Shown in pieces: positions 54,293 to 64,000 of a stretch of 64,000 nt of DNA. Origin of the DNA: Dokdonia sp. 4H-3-7-5 (lineage in GTDB: Bacteria > Bacteroidota > Bacteroidia > Flavobacteriales > Flavobacteriaceae); contig NC_015496.1 of the NCBI RefSeq assembly GCF_000212355.1, forward strand, positions 434,001-498,000, read 5' to 3'. The translations under genes and the position numbers were made by a program. How positions within the stretch are numbered: position 1 is the first letter of the stretch; each line of letters starts with the position of its first letter. Under the pieces are notes generated by a model. It was not told the origin of the DNA. It saw only the letters and a list, made by a program, of their open reading frames with translations, and searched no databases.

Positions 54293-55497
54293 AGTACTTG
54301 GGAGGCTATTTTATCAAATATATCAATAGATACTGCAGCCTTAGACTTTAACTCATATGGTGTTGCGGTACCTTCTTTATCAATAAACGTAATTTTATTA
54401 GTTTTGGTCTGAAAACCAGCACCTTTATCATTAAGCGAATTTAAAACAATCCCGTCAAGATTCTTTTTCTTTAGTTTCTTTCGTGCATTTTCTATCTCAT
54501 TTTGAGTTTCTAATGCAAACCCAAGAAGATATTGATGTGTTTTAATCTCACCTAGTGAAGCTAGAATATCCTTAGTTTTTACTAAATCGATACTCATTGA
54601 GCTATCATTCTTTTTTATTTTTTCTGTGGCAACAGTAGCTGGTTTATAATCTGCCACAGCCGCAGATGCTATTGCAACATCTACATCTTTAAAAATAGTG
54701 TGTGCCGCATCATACATTTGCTCTCCGGAGACCACATTATGCACTGTGATTGCACTATTGGCAACTTTTATTGCGCTAGGCCCTAAAATTAAATCTACTT
54801 GAGCACCCAGGCTTGCCGCTCTAAGAGCTAGCTCTACTCCCATTCTACCGCTACTATGATTACCTATAAAACGCACAGGATCTATAGCTTCATAAGTAGG
54901 TCCGGCTGTAATCATCACTCGCTTCCCTTTAAATGGAAGTTTATTAAGAACATCTTTCTCTATAAATGAAACGATATCCTCTGGCTCTGCCATTCTCCCT
55001 TTTCCCACAAGACCAGATGCTAGCTCACCACTAGTGGCTTCTATCATCACATTTCCGTAGGATTGTAATTTCTGAAAAGAATTTTCTGATGAAGGATGGA
55101 TGTACATATCTAGATCCATTGCTGGAGCAAAATACACTGGACATTTTGCACTAAGATAGGTTGCAAGAAGCAAATTATCTGAAGTACCATTTGCCATTTT
55201 TGAGAGTGTATTTGCCGTAGCTGGAGCAATCACCATAAGATCTGCCCACAGGCCTAACTCTACATGATTAGTCCACACCGCATTCTCATCTCCTTCTATT
55301 GTAAATGAAGAGTGTACTGGATTACGTGAGAGTGTACTTAACGTAAGTGGAGTTACAAATTCCTTTGCTGCCTCTGTCATTACTACTTGCACAGAAGCGC
55401 CAGCCTTTATGAATGCTCTCACAAGACTGGCGCTTTTATATGCTGCAATGCCAGCGGTAACTCCTAAAAGTATTTTTTTACCGCTTAAAACTGACAT
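54289..55497 (-). CDS. coaBC: Bifunctional phosphopantothenoylcysteine decarboxylase/synthase
   Basis: The 402-residue protein joins CoaC (about 1-180, flavin decarboxylase; NHVELG with catalytic His, PAMDLDMY) and CoaB (about 190-402, cysteine ligase; ITAGPTYEAIDPVRF with the Asn in GNHSSGRMG). It makes 4'-phosphopantetheine for CoA. It is coupled to DUF4835 and lies four bases from rpoZ. Confidence 0.95.
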   Translation of the reverse strand: MSVLSGKKILLGVTAGIAAYKSASLVRAFIKAGASVQVVMTEAAKEFVTPLTLSTLSRNPVHSSFTIEGDENAVWTNHVELGLWADLMVIAPATANTLSKMANGTSDNLLLATYLSAKCPVYFAPAMDLDMYIHPSSENSFQKLQSYGNVMIEATSGELASGLVGKGRMAEPEDIVSFIEKDVLNKLPFKGKRVMITAGPTYEAIDPVRFIGNHSSGRMGVELALRAASLGAQVDLILGPSAIKVANSAITVHNVVSGEQMYDAAHTIFKDVDVAIASAAVADYKPATVATEKIKKNDSSMSIDLVKTKDILASLGEIKTHQYLLGFALETQNEIENARKKLKKKNLDGIVLNSLNDKGAGFQTKTNKITFIDKEGTATPYELKSKAAVSIDIFDKIASQVL

Positions 55498-55501
55498 CTA
55501 T

Positions 55502-55852
55502 CTAATCGTTACTTTTTCCTTCTTCAGTAACTGTAGTATCTCTATGATAGATACGATCTTCTAACCACTCTTGCACTGCAAGTGCGTGTGCTTTAGGAAG
55601 ACGCTCGTAAAATTTAGAAACCTCTATTTGTTCTTTGTTCTCAAAGATCTCTTCAAGACTATCATTAAATGTTGCAAATTCATCCAACTTTTCTGATAAT
55701 TCTTTCTTGATTTCAGTGTTGATTTGTGTAGCACGTTTTGCGATAATAGATATCGCCTCATAGATATTATTTGTAGGTGCATCTACAAGATTTTTATCAA
55801 TAGTCGTGGTACTCAAAGGTGCATCAATGTCCTTGATATTCATAGTATTCAT
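55502..55852 (-). CDS. rpoZ: RNA polymerase omega subunit family (Bacteroidota type)
   Basis: The 116-residue protein has the omega core NNIYEAISIIAKRATQIN and a longer acidic C-terminus. Omega folds and stabilises the RNA polymerase beta-prime subunit. The Bacteroidota form is usually found, as here, between bamD and coaBC. A second ATG lies three codons downstream of the chosen start. Confidence 0.85.
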   Translation of the reverse strand: MNTMNIKDIDAPLSTTTIDKNLVDAPTNNIYEAISIIAKRATQINTEIKKELSEKLDEFATFNDSLEEIFENKEQIEVSKFYERLPKAHALAVQEWLEDRIYHRDTTVTEEGKSND

Positions 55853-55854
55853 CT

Positions 55855-56667
55855 TTAATTTAATAAATCTTTTGCCTGCAGTTCTTCATTAACCTCTGCA
55901 ATTTCCTTTGCTGCCTCATCAGCATATTTACCTTGAGGGTAATATTTTTCTAGTGCATTGTAAGCTGCTTTAGCAGCTTCAAGACGCTCTACTTGAAGAC
56001 GCTTTACGCTGCCCATTGCTAGTTGGTACGCAGAGTTAAATTTCCAGTATAGAGCATCTTCTCTATAAATAGAACCAGGATTATCGAGTAAGAAATTATC
56101 AAATGCACTTATCGCATTTGGAAACGTTCCTCTACTAGCTCCTATTTTATTATACCCTTTTGCTATCTCATAAGATTTACGTTCTAGCTTAGTATTGAGT
56201 TCTTGTACTTTAGCATTAGCATCATCCACCTGTTCAGAGTCTGGATACTCGTTGATAAACCCTTGCAGCTTTTCTAGTGCTATATACGTATCTCCTTGGT
56301 CTAGATTAAATCTAGGCGAACGTCTGTAATAACTTTCTGCACTCTTAAATGCAGCTTCCTCTCTTTTCGTACTCTGAGGAAAGGACTTGACAAAACGCTC
56401 AAACTGGTAACCACCACTATAGTAATCTCCTAGTTCATAAAACGTATTTGCATATAAATAAGTAACACGTTCTGCTTGAGGTCTTCCTCTATACAAAGGA
56501 ACGATCTGCTCCCAGAGCCTTAACGCTTTCTTGTATTTCCCTTGACTATATAAGGAATCTGCAAATTCATATTTTGCTTTAATATCATCGTTCTTGAGAA
56601 CATCTTGATATGTTGAACAAGAGCTCAATAACACTACGGAAACTAATAGGAAAAATATATTCTTCAT
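55855..56667 (-). CDS. bamD: Outer membrane assembly lipoprotein BamD
   Basis: The 270-residue lipoprotein (lipobox LLSSC near residue 17) is a TPR protein (ALRLWEQIVPLYRGRPQAERVTYLYAN region) of the BAM complex that inserts outer-membrane proteins. It lies two bases from rpoZ, an arrangement common in Bacteroidota. No other BAM gene is in the window. Confidence 0.92.
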   Translation of the reverse strand: MKNIFFLLVSVVLLSSCSTYQDVLKNDDIKAKYEFADSLYSQGKYKKALRLWEQIVPLYRGRPQAERVTYLYANTFYELGDYYSGGYQFERFVKSFPQSTKREEAAFKSAESYYRRSPRFNLDQGDTYIALEKLQGFINEYPDSEQVDDANAKVQELNTKLERKSYEIAKGYNKIGASRGTFPNAISAFDNFLLDNPGSIYREDALYWKFNSAYQLAMGSVKRLQVERLEAAKAAYNALEKYYPQGKYADEAAKEIAEVNEELQAKDLLN

Positions 56668-56780
56668 AAGGGTCTGAAACAGCAGGCAAAACTACGTAAA
56701 ATCAATTACATAACATAACATAATTAATAGTGCTCAAAAATAAACGCTTTGACCCTGCTAATTATTTTGTTATGACACGT

Positions 56781-57665
56781 TTAACTTTTTTGAATAATAG
56801 AAAGTGCATTACCTATTTTTTGATGTAACGCATTACTTGCTGCTATTAACGGCAATCTTACGTAAGGCTCGCAAATCCCTTGATGAGACAGTAATGATTT
56901 GATTCCTGCAGGGTTTCCTTCTTCAAAGATTAAATCTATCATTGATAGCAGTGGTAAGTGTTTTTGGTACGCTTTCGCGAAAGCGTTATTCAAACCATCA
57001 TTCATAATCTGAGAAAAATAGGAAGGTAATCCTTGACCTATTACAGAAATAACGCCACTTCCTCCTGCCGAAACTAACGGCAATGCAAGTGCATCATCTC
57101 CAGAAAGCACGACAAAATCTTCTGGAACCTTGTGTATCAAGTGTAGTACTTGGGCCATATCGTTTACAGCTTCTTTAATAGCTACGATGTTCTCGAAATC
57201 ACTAGCCAGTCTTGCCGAAGTTACTGGCGACATATTGCTAGAAGTTCTACCTGGCACATTGTATAAAATGATAGGTAAAGGACTCGCCGCAGAAATAGCT
57301 GCAAAGTGTTGATATATTCCCTCTTGGGTAGGCTTATTATATGCTGGAGAAACTGAGAGAATCGCTGTAATTCCATCAAAATCCCCAGTGGCAAACTCCT
57401 CTACTATTGCAGCGGTATTATTACCACCCACACCTAACACTATAGGTATACGCTTATTTGTAACTTTTATAATATGAGCAACAATCTGTTGCTTTTCTTT
57501 ACTAGTAAGCGTTGCTGTTTCGGCAGTGGTACCTAGTGCTACTAGATAGTTAATACCTCCTGTAACACAATGCTCTATAAGACGCGTAAGCCCGTCAAAA
57601 TCTACAGATAAATCCTTGTGAAATGGCGTTACAAGTGCAACACCCGTCCCTCTCAACTCTTTCAT
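56781..57665 (-). CDS. dapA: 4-hydroxy-tetrahydrodipicolinate synthase
   Basis: DapA condenses pyruvate with aspartate semialdehyde in lysine and peptidoglycan precursor synthesis. The 294-residue TIM-barrel enzyme has GTTAETATL, the YNVPGRTS tyrosine and the Schiff-base lysine in VAIKEAVNDM. It overlaps the DUF6913 stop by one base. A palindrome copy lies near the C-terminus (NNAFAKAYQK). Confidence 0.96.
   Translation of the reverse strand: MKELRGTGVALVTPFHKDLSVDFDGLTRLIEHCVTGGINYLVALGTTAETATLTSKEKQQIVAHIIKVTNKRIPIVLGVGGNNTAAIVEEFATGDFDGITAILSVSPAYNKPTQEGIYQHFAAISAASPLPIILYNVPGRTSSNMSPVTSARLASDFENIVAIKEAVNDMAQVLHLIHKVPEDFVVLSGDDALALPLVSAGGSGVISVIGQGLPSYFSQIMNDGLNNAFAKAYQKHLPLLSMIDLIFEEGNPAGIKSLLSHQGICEPYVRLPLIAASNALHQKIGNALSIIQKS
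56969..56986. repeat. Iterated palindrome copy 17 (in dapA)
   Basis: ACGCTTTCGCGAAAGCGT, 18 bases perfect, core 56973-56982, read as A-F-A-K-A in the last third of DapA. Confidence 0.92.
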
Positions 57666-58186
57666 TAATGTATAACTTTTAAAATCTTTAAATACTTCTC
57701 AAACTCTTTTATAAAAATTGATTCTTGCCCATCATTCACATGAATGGTTAGATCATTCACAGATTCCATTTCTGGAGATACTCCTATTTTTAAAACTGCA
57801 TTAGACATAGCCGTCATAGCCCTAAGAGCAAGCGCATCTGAGTGGTAATAACTGATTAAAATATCAAAACGCTGTTTTTTAAAATTTTCAAGAGCTGCCG
57901 TTTTAAATACACCTTTCCAGCCTAATTGCTTTTCTGAGAAAAGTGATGGAAGCTCCTTTTGATCTTTAGTCATCGTTTTCACATACGCTAGCAGGACCAA
58001 GTTTTTTTCTGAAAGATTTAAAATCTTAAGAATCTTTTTTAGGGATACAGGATCAAAAGGCTTTGTACTGTCTTGCAATAATGCCACAACAACCGGCTTT
58101 GCCCCACTAGGCTTATAATCGCGTTTGCGTAGTTGCTTGTCTATTTGCTTATGAATAGATTTTGCTTTTAATCCGTTTAAAAACAT
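57665..58186 (-). CDS. DUF6913 family protein
   Basis: The 173-residue protein has a basic N-terminus and no membrane segment; I recognise the family but not its function. It lies immediately upstream of dapA with one-base overlap. A candidate -7 element TACATTTG (58204-58211, minus strand) lies 18 bases before its ATG. Confidence 0.75.
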   Translation of the reverse strand: MFLNGLKAKSIHKQIDKQLRKRDYKPSGAKPVVVALLQDSTKPFDPVSLKKILKILNLSEKNLVLLAYVKTMTKDQKELPSLFSEKQLGWKGVFKTAALENFKKQRFDILISYYHSDALALRAMTAMSNAVLKIGVSPEMESVNDLTIHVNDGQESIFIKEFEKYLKILKVIH

Positions 58187-58242
58187 GTAACTTTACTTTC
58201 ATACAAATGTAGCCAAAATATACTGCTACTTATGACACAAAA

Positions 58243-59016
58243 ATGAAGAGAACAAAGCTTATAACTATCATTAGTTCTATTGTTATATATACAACAGTAG
58301 TCTCATGTAAAAAAGAACTTCACTACGCACCAGAACGTATAAAAAGCGAACTCATTACTGTAAATAGCAACACAGAAGAAAACGCCGAAATTGTATCGTT
58401 TATAAGTCCTTATAAAAATACCATACGAGCAGAAATGGATAGTGTGCTTGCTGTAGCACCTGCATCTTACACAAAAAAAGATGGCAAGTTTAATACAGCA
58501 GTGGGAAATATGATGGCAGATGCTGTTTATGAAATGACAAATCCTGTGTTTGAAAAAAGAGCGGGATACCCATTTCATGCCGTTCTATTAAATTACGGAG
58601 GGATACGCTCTGCACTTAACCAAGGATCTATTACTACAGGTACAGCATATGAGTTAATGCCTTTTGAAAATGAAGTAGTCGTTGTTGAGTTAAGTGGCAA
58701 GCAAATGAAAGCTATGTTTCAATACTTAAAAAATGGAACTGCTCACCCTATCTCTGGAATGGAAATTCAACTATCAGATGACGGCGAAATAAAAAAAGCC
58801 CTAGTTCAAGGAAAAGAGGTTGCTGATAATAACACTTATTTTATCGCCACAAATGATTACCTCATGAATGGTGGAGATAATATGACCTTTTTTGAAAACC
58901 CAATAAGTGTACTCCCTTTAGACTATAAAATTAGAAATGTGCTCATAGATTACTTCAAGAAATATGACACTATAGCACCGGTGAGAGACAATAGATTTAC
59001 AAGAGATAGCAAATGA
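58243..59016 (+). CDS. 5'-nucleotidase C-terminal domain lipoprotein
   Basis: The 257-residue lipoprotein (TTVVSC lipobox) contains only the 5'-nucleotidase C-terminal domain, with NYGGIRSALNQGSI and ATNDYLMNGGDN, which bind the nucleotide in UshA-type enzymes. The catalytic metallophosphatase half is the next gene, overlapping by four bases. The order is reversed relative to the usual single protein. Confidence 0.87.
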   Translation: MKRTKLITIISSIVIYTTVVSCKKELHYAPERIKSELITVNSNTEENAEIVSFISPYKNTIRAEMDSVLAVAPASYTKKDGKFNTAVGNMMADAVYEMTNPVFEKRAGYPFHAVLLNYGGIRSALNQGSITTGTAYELMPFENEVVVVELSGKQMKAMFQYLKNGTAHPISGMEIQLSDDGEIKKALVQGKEVADNNTYFIATNDYLMNGGDNMTFFENPISVLPLDYKIRNVLIDYFKKYDTIAPVRDNRFTRDSK

Positions 59017-59936
59017 TACGTAGAAAATTTATAAAACAAACTGCGGCTGCTAGTAGCCTTATAGGTTTCGGAGGGTTAACTATGGGAATGAGTAATAATT
59101 CACTCCTAAAACCAAGTAAAAAGCACATCACAATACTTCACACTAATGATGTACATAGTCATGTAGAGCCATTTCCATCAAACGACCCTAGATATGCAAA
59201 TCTAGGAGGAGCCGCTCGTAGAATGAACATTATTCAAAATGTGCGTAAAGAAAATCCAAACACGCTTCTTCTAGACGCTGGAGACATCTTTCAAGGCACT
59301 CCATACTTCAACTTTTACGGTGGAGAACTAGAGTTCAAGCTTATGTCTATGATGGGATATGATGCAGCAACTATAGGTAATCATGATTTTGATAACGGAA
59401 TAGGCGGTCTTGCTGCCCAAATGCCTAATGCATCATTTGAACTGCTTTCTTCTAACTATGACTTCTCAAACACCATTATGGATGGCCTTACAAAACCCTA
59501 TAAAGTTTTTGTAAAAGATGGCGTGCGTATAGGCGTTTTTGGAGTAGGAATACAACTCAGCGGACTTGTAAATAAAACGATGTTTAAAGAGACTTCCTAT
59601 CTCGACCCTATAGAACTAACCACAGACACCGTAGATGCACTTAGAAACAAAGAGCAATGTGATATCGTAATTTGTTTATCGCATCTTGGATATTCTTACA
59701 AGAACGAAGACAAAATCTCTGACCTCACACTAGCTGCAAAAACTGCTGGAATTGATTTAATAATAGGTGGTCACACTCACACATTCTTAGAAAAACCAAC
59801 AATCGTCCAGAATAAAGATGAAAAATTTGTGCTTGTTAATCAAGTGGGTTGGGGAGGTATTAACTTAGGGAGGATAGATTTCTATCTTGATGAATCTAAC
59901 AAGCTCAAGTCATCGAGTTTAGTACTTGACGTGTAA
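59013..59936 (+). CDS. 5'-nucleotidase metallophosphatase domain, Tat signal
   Basis: The 307-residue protein has a twin-arginine signal (MIRRKFIKQTAAASSLIGF) and the metallophosphatase motifs ILHTNDVHSHVEPF, DAGDIFQGTPYF, TIGNHDFDNG and GGHTHTFLE. It likely supplies the dinuclear metal catalytic domain for the upstream partner. TatC at 19336 would export it. Substrates are probably nucleotides. Confidence 0.9.
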   Translation: MIRRKFIKQTAAASSLIGFGGLTMGMSNNSLLKPSKKHITILHTNDVHSHVEPFPSNDPRYANLGGAARRMNIIQNVRKENPNTLLLDAGDIFQGTPYFNFYGGELEFKLMSMMGYDAATIGNHDFDNGIGGLAAQMPNASFELLSSNYDFSNTIMDGLTKPYKVFVKDGVRIGVFGVGIQLSGLVNKTMFKETSYLDPIELTTDTVDALRNKEQCDIVICLSHLGYSYKNEDKISDLTLAAKTAGIDLIIGGHTHTFLEKPTIVQNKDEKFVLVNQVGWGGINLGRIDFYLDESNKLKSSSLVLDV

Positions 59937-59990
59937 ATCTTGTAACATCATTTTCTCTTAATTTTTAAACTGAAAAATAATTGAAACGTA

Positions 59991-60701
59991 TTAAATATAC
60001 GCTTCATCTATTTTCTTAGTGCTCTCTAAGCGCGTTAAAAACATTGCAAACACAACCTTGGCTATTCCTGCACAAAAGAGCGTTACTAAAAGAAAAAAAT
60101 CAATGTTAAGAATATACTTATAAATAAACGCAAAAGCAGACTCTACTAGCACTGCGGTAGCAATAAAGGTTAATAAAAGGTTTGATGGGTGCTTATTAAA
60201 CAATGGAATTGCATACAGCAATAAAATAAAAACAAGTAACCCCGCAAATGAAATCAAAAAGACGGTTAAATGAGCTATTTCTGGAAGTATCTCATAAGCT
60301 AAATAACCTATAAAAGTAGTCACCGAAAAAACTCCCAATAACACCTCAAGGTACAAGTGCCTAGGAAAGTTCTCAACTCGAAAGCGCATAACCTCCCTTA
60401 ACGCATAAAGCATTGATAAAAAACAAAAAACCATTGCTATAGATACGGTGTAAGTGTACTTATTGAAATCGATTAAAAAGAATATCTCTGCAGTGATTCC
60501 TGAAATAAGTGTAATCAAGAAAGGAAAGTGAAATTGTCCAGTTGCCTTGAAAACGTATAAAAACAATAAGATTCCAAATATTGGGTAAAGATAAAAGGAA
60601 GCCTCAAGACTTAAAACAATCGTTACAATTACAATTAAAATCGTAGTTGAAATTGCCGCTAGTCTATAGTTACGTCCGTGTATGCCATAAACCCTATCGA
60701 T
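59991..60701 (-). CDS. Polytopic membrane protein A, ATC start, paralogue of 60863-61579
   Basis: The coding frame continues upstream of the TTG at 60566 to a TGA at 60705-60707, with no ATG, GTG, TTG or CTG in the extra 45 codons. The extension (around SFYLYPIFGILLF) is homologous to the neighbouring gene. Aligning the two places the ATC at 60701 exactly opposite the neighbour's TTG start (I-D-R-V against M-D-K-I). That gives 236 residues against 238, with six or more membrane helices. Either it starts at ATC or it has lost its start. Confidence 0.65.
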   Translation of the reverse strand: MDRVYGIHGRNYRLAAISTTILIVIVTIVLSLEASFYLYPIFGILLFLYVFKATGQFHFPFLITLISGITAEIFFLIDFNKYTYTVSIAMVFCFLSMLYALREVMRFRVENFPRHLYLEVLLGVFSVTTFIGYLAYEILPEIAHLTVFLISFAGLLVFILLLYAIPLFNKHPSNLLLTFIATAVLVESAFAFIYKYILNIDFFLLVTLFCAGIAKVVFAMFLTRLESTKKIDEAYI

Positions 60702-60862
60702 ACTTCAAAGCTAACTAAACCAAAACAATTAACTACCACATTATCTGTGTTTTACAAAATATTCAATTACTAAAATCCAGTAACTATTAAGAAATAAAAC
60801 CCTCAACTCGTGATTATTAATTAATATTTCAAGAAGATACAGTACTTAGAATCCCCTATTTA

Positions 60863-63622
<2,760 letters not shown>

Positions 63623-63680
63623 AACCACTTACAAACAGTGTATATAAGTCATTTTCACCTAACAAAAAGAAGGTCTTCTA

Positions 63681-64000
63681 TTACTTCTTAGATTCGAGTG
63701 AAGCCTTTAACCACTTAGGCATTGCCATAGGCTTAAAATTCTCCATCTGATCAAGAAGCCCTTCTACCGTGGTATCTACAAGAAGGATATCGTAATTTTC
63801 TTGCTTTAAAAATCCTTTATCTACCATATTTCTAAGCGCACTTAAAAGATCATCATAAAAGCCATTTACATTAAGCATACCCACCGGTTTTTGGTGTAAT
63901 GCTAGTTGGCTCCAGGTCAGCACTTCAAAAAGCTCTTCCATAGTTCCAAAGCCTCCTGGCAATGTAATAAATCCATCAGAACGCTCTTGCAGTTCCATCT
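63681..64000 (-). CDS. LOG-family (lysine decarboxylase-like) protein, 5' end cut by window edge
   Basis: About 106 C-terminal residues are present. The PGGFGTMEELFE motif marks the LOG family, which removes ribose phosphate from nucleotide precursors and in plants makes cytokinins; in bacteria it is usually a nucleotide phosphoribohydrolase. The frame is open at the right edge, so the true start lies outside. A strong terminator follows. Confidence 0.9.
   Translation of the reverse strand, partial: MELQERSDGFITLPGGFGTMEELFEVLTWSQLALHQKPVGMLNVNGFYDDLLSALRNMVDKGFLKQENYDILLVDTTVEGLLDQMENFKPMAMPKWLKASLESKK

Overview
The window is an ordinary-looking but information-rich piece of chromosome from a member of the Bacteroidota, most probably a marine Flavobacteriaceae (a Dokdonia-like genome would fit, but the genus cannot be fixed from this sequence alone). 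The reasons are AT-rich DNA, promoters of the form TTG-N19/20-TAnnTTTG, almost no Shine-Dalgarno sequences except in front of rpsU, and lineage-typical families such as DUF4295, DUF4835, DUF6913, the Bacteroidota RpoZ type and a small bS21. No phage, transposon, CRISPR array or rRNA operon is visible.

Layout. 1-8909 (minus strand) is the transcription/translation block: four tRNAs (Thr-TGT, Tyr, Gly-TCC, Thr-GGT), tuf, tRNA-Trp, secE, nusG, rplK-A-J-L and rpoB (cut by the left edge). 9028-18283 (minus) holds hpf, a XerC-type recombinase, rpsU, an acyl-CoA dehydrogenase, a helix-hairpin-helix protein, an alanine/sodium symporter, a PspC/potassium-channel pair and recQ. 18371-22475 (plus) is an envelope set: kdsD, tatC, an AhpD-like protein, lptB and a PAP2 phosphatase. 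23126-29085 (plus) carries a LytS/LytTR pair, folE, cysS, yidD, lgt and a DUF192 lipoprotein. 29351-33123 (minus) carries DUF4295, rpmG, rpmB, cinA, an HPt protein, an FAH-family enzyme and a DnaQ-like exonuclease. 33223-34345 (plus) has two exported proteins, one thioredoxin-like. 34437-38365 (minus): 2-oxoacid dehydrogenase E2, a glycosyltransferase, recR, pcm. 38511-45607 (plus): a Gfo/Idh oxidoreductase, 3-hydroxyacyl-CoA dehydrogenase, DUF1015, YggS, an exonuclease/GIY-YIG fusion, a Kv-like channel with a zinc-ribbon tail and miaA. 45659-58186 (minus): an RprX/RprY-like two-component pair, coaE, YbbR, a glycosyltransferase, fabI, recN, DUF4835, coaBC, rpoZ, bamD, dapA and DUF6913. 58243-59936 (plus): a 5'-nucleotidase split into two genes. 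59991-64000 (minus): two paralogous membrane proteins, ligA and a LOG-family gene cut by the right edge.

The most striking signal is not a gene. A perfect palindrome, TTTCGCGAAA, usually extended to CGCTTTCGCGAAAGCG, occurs 18 times from 7019 to the end and never in the first 7 kb. Six copies are intergenic and twelve lie inside genes, where it is read in all three frames (AFAKA seven times, FRE four times, SRK once). Base composition predicts well under one copy. It behaves like a highly iterated genomic palindrome whose binding protein or mechanism is not evident here. Other points worth checking are two genes whose only full-length start codons are ATT (42418) and ATC (60701), the strong Shine-Dalgarno of rpsU followed by a structured 3' region, a UUCG-capped nested hairpin between rplL and rpoB, and an insertion in the AgcS symporter.
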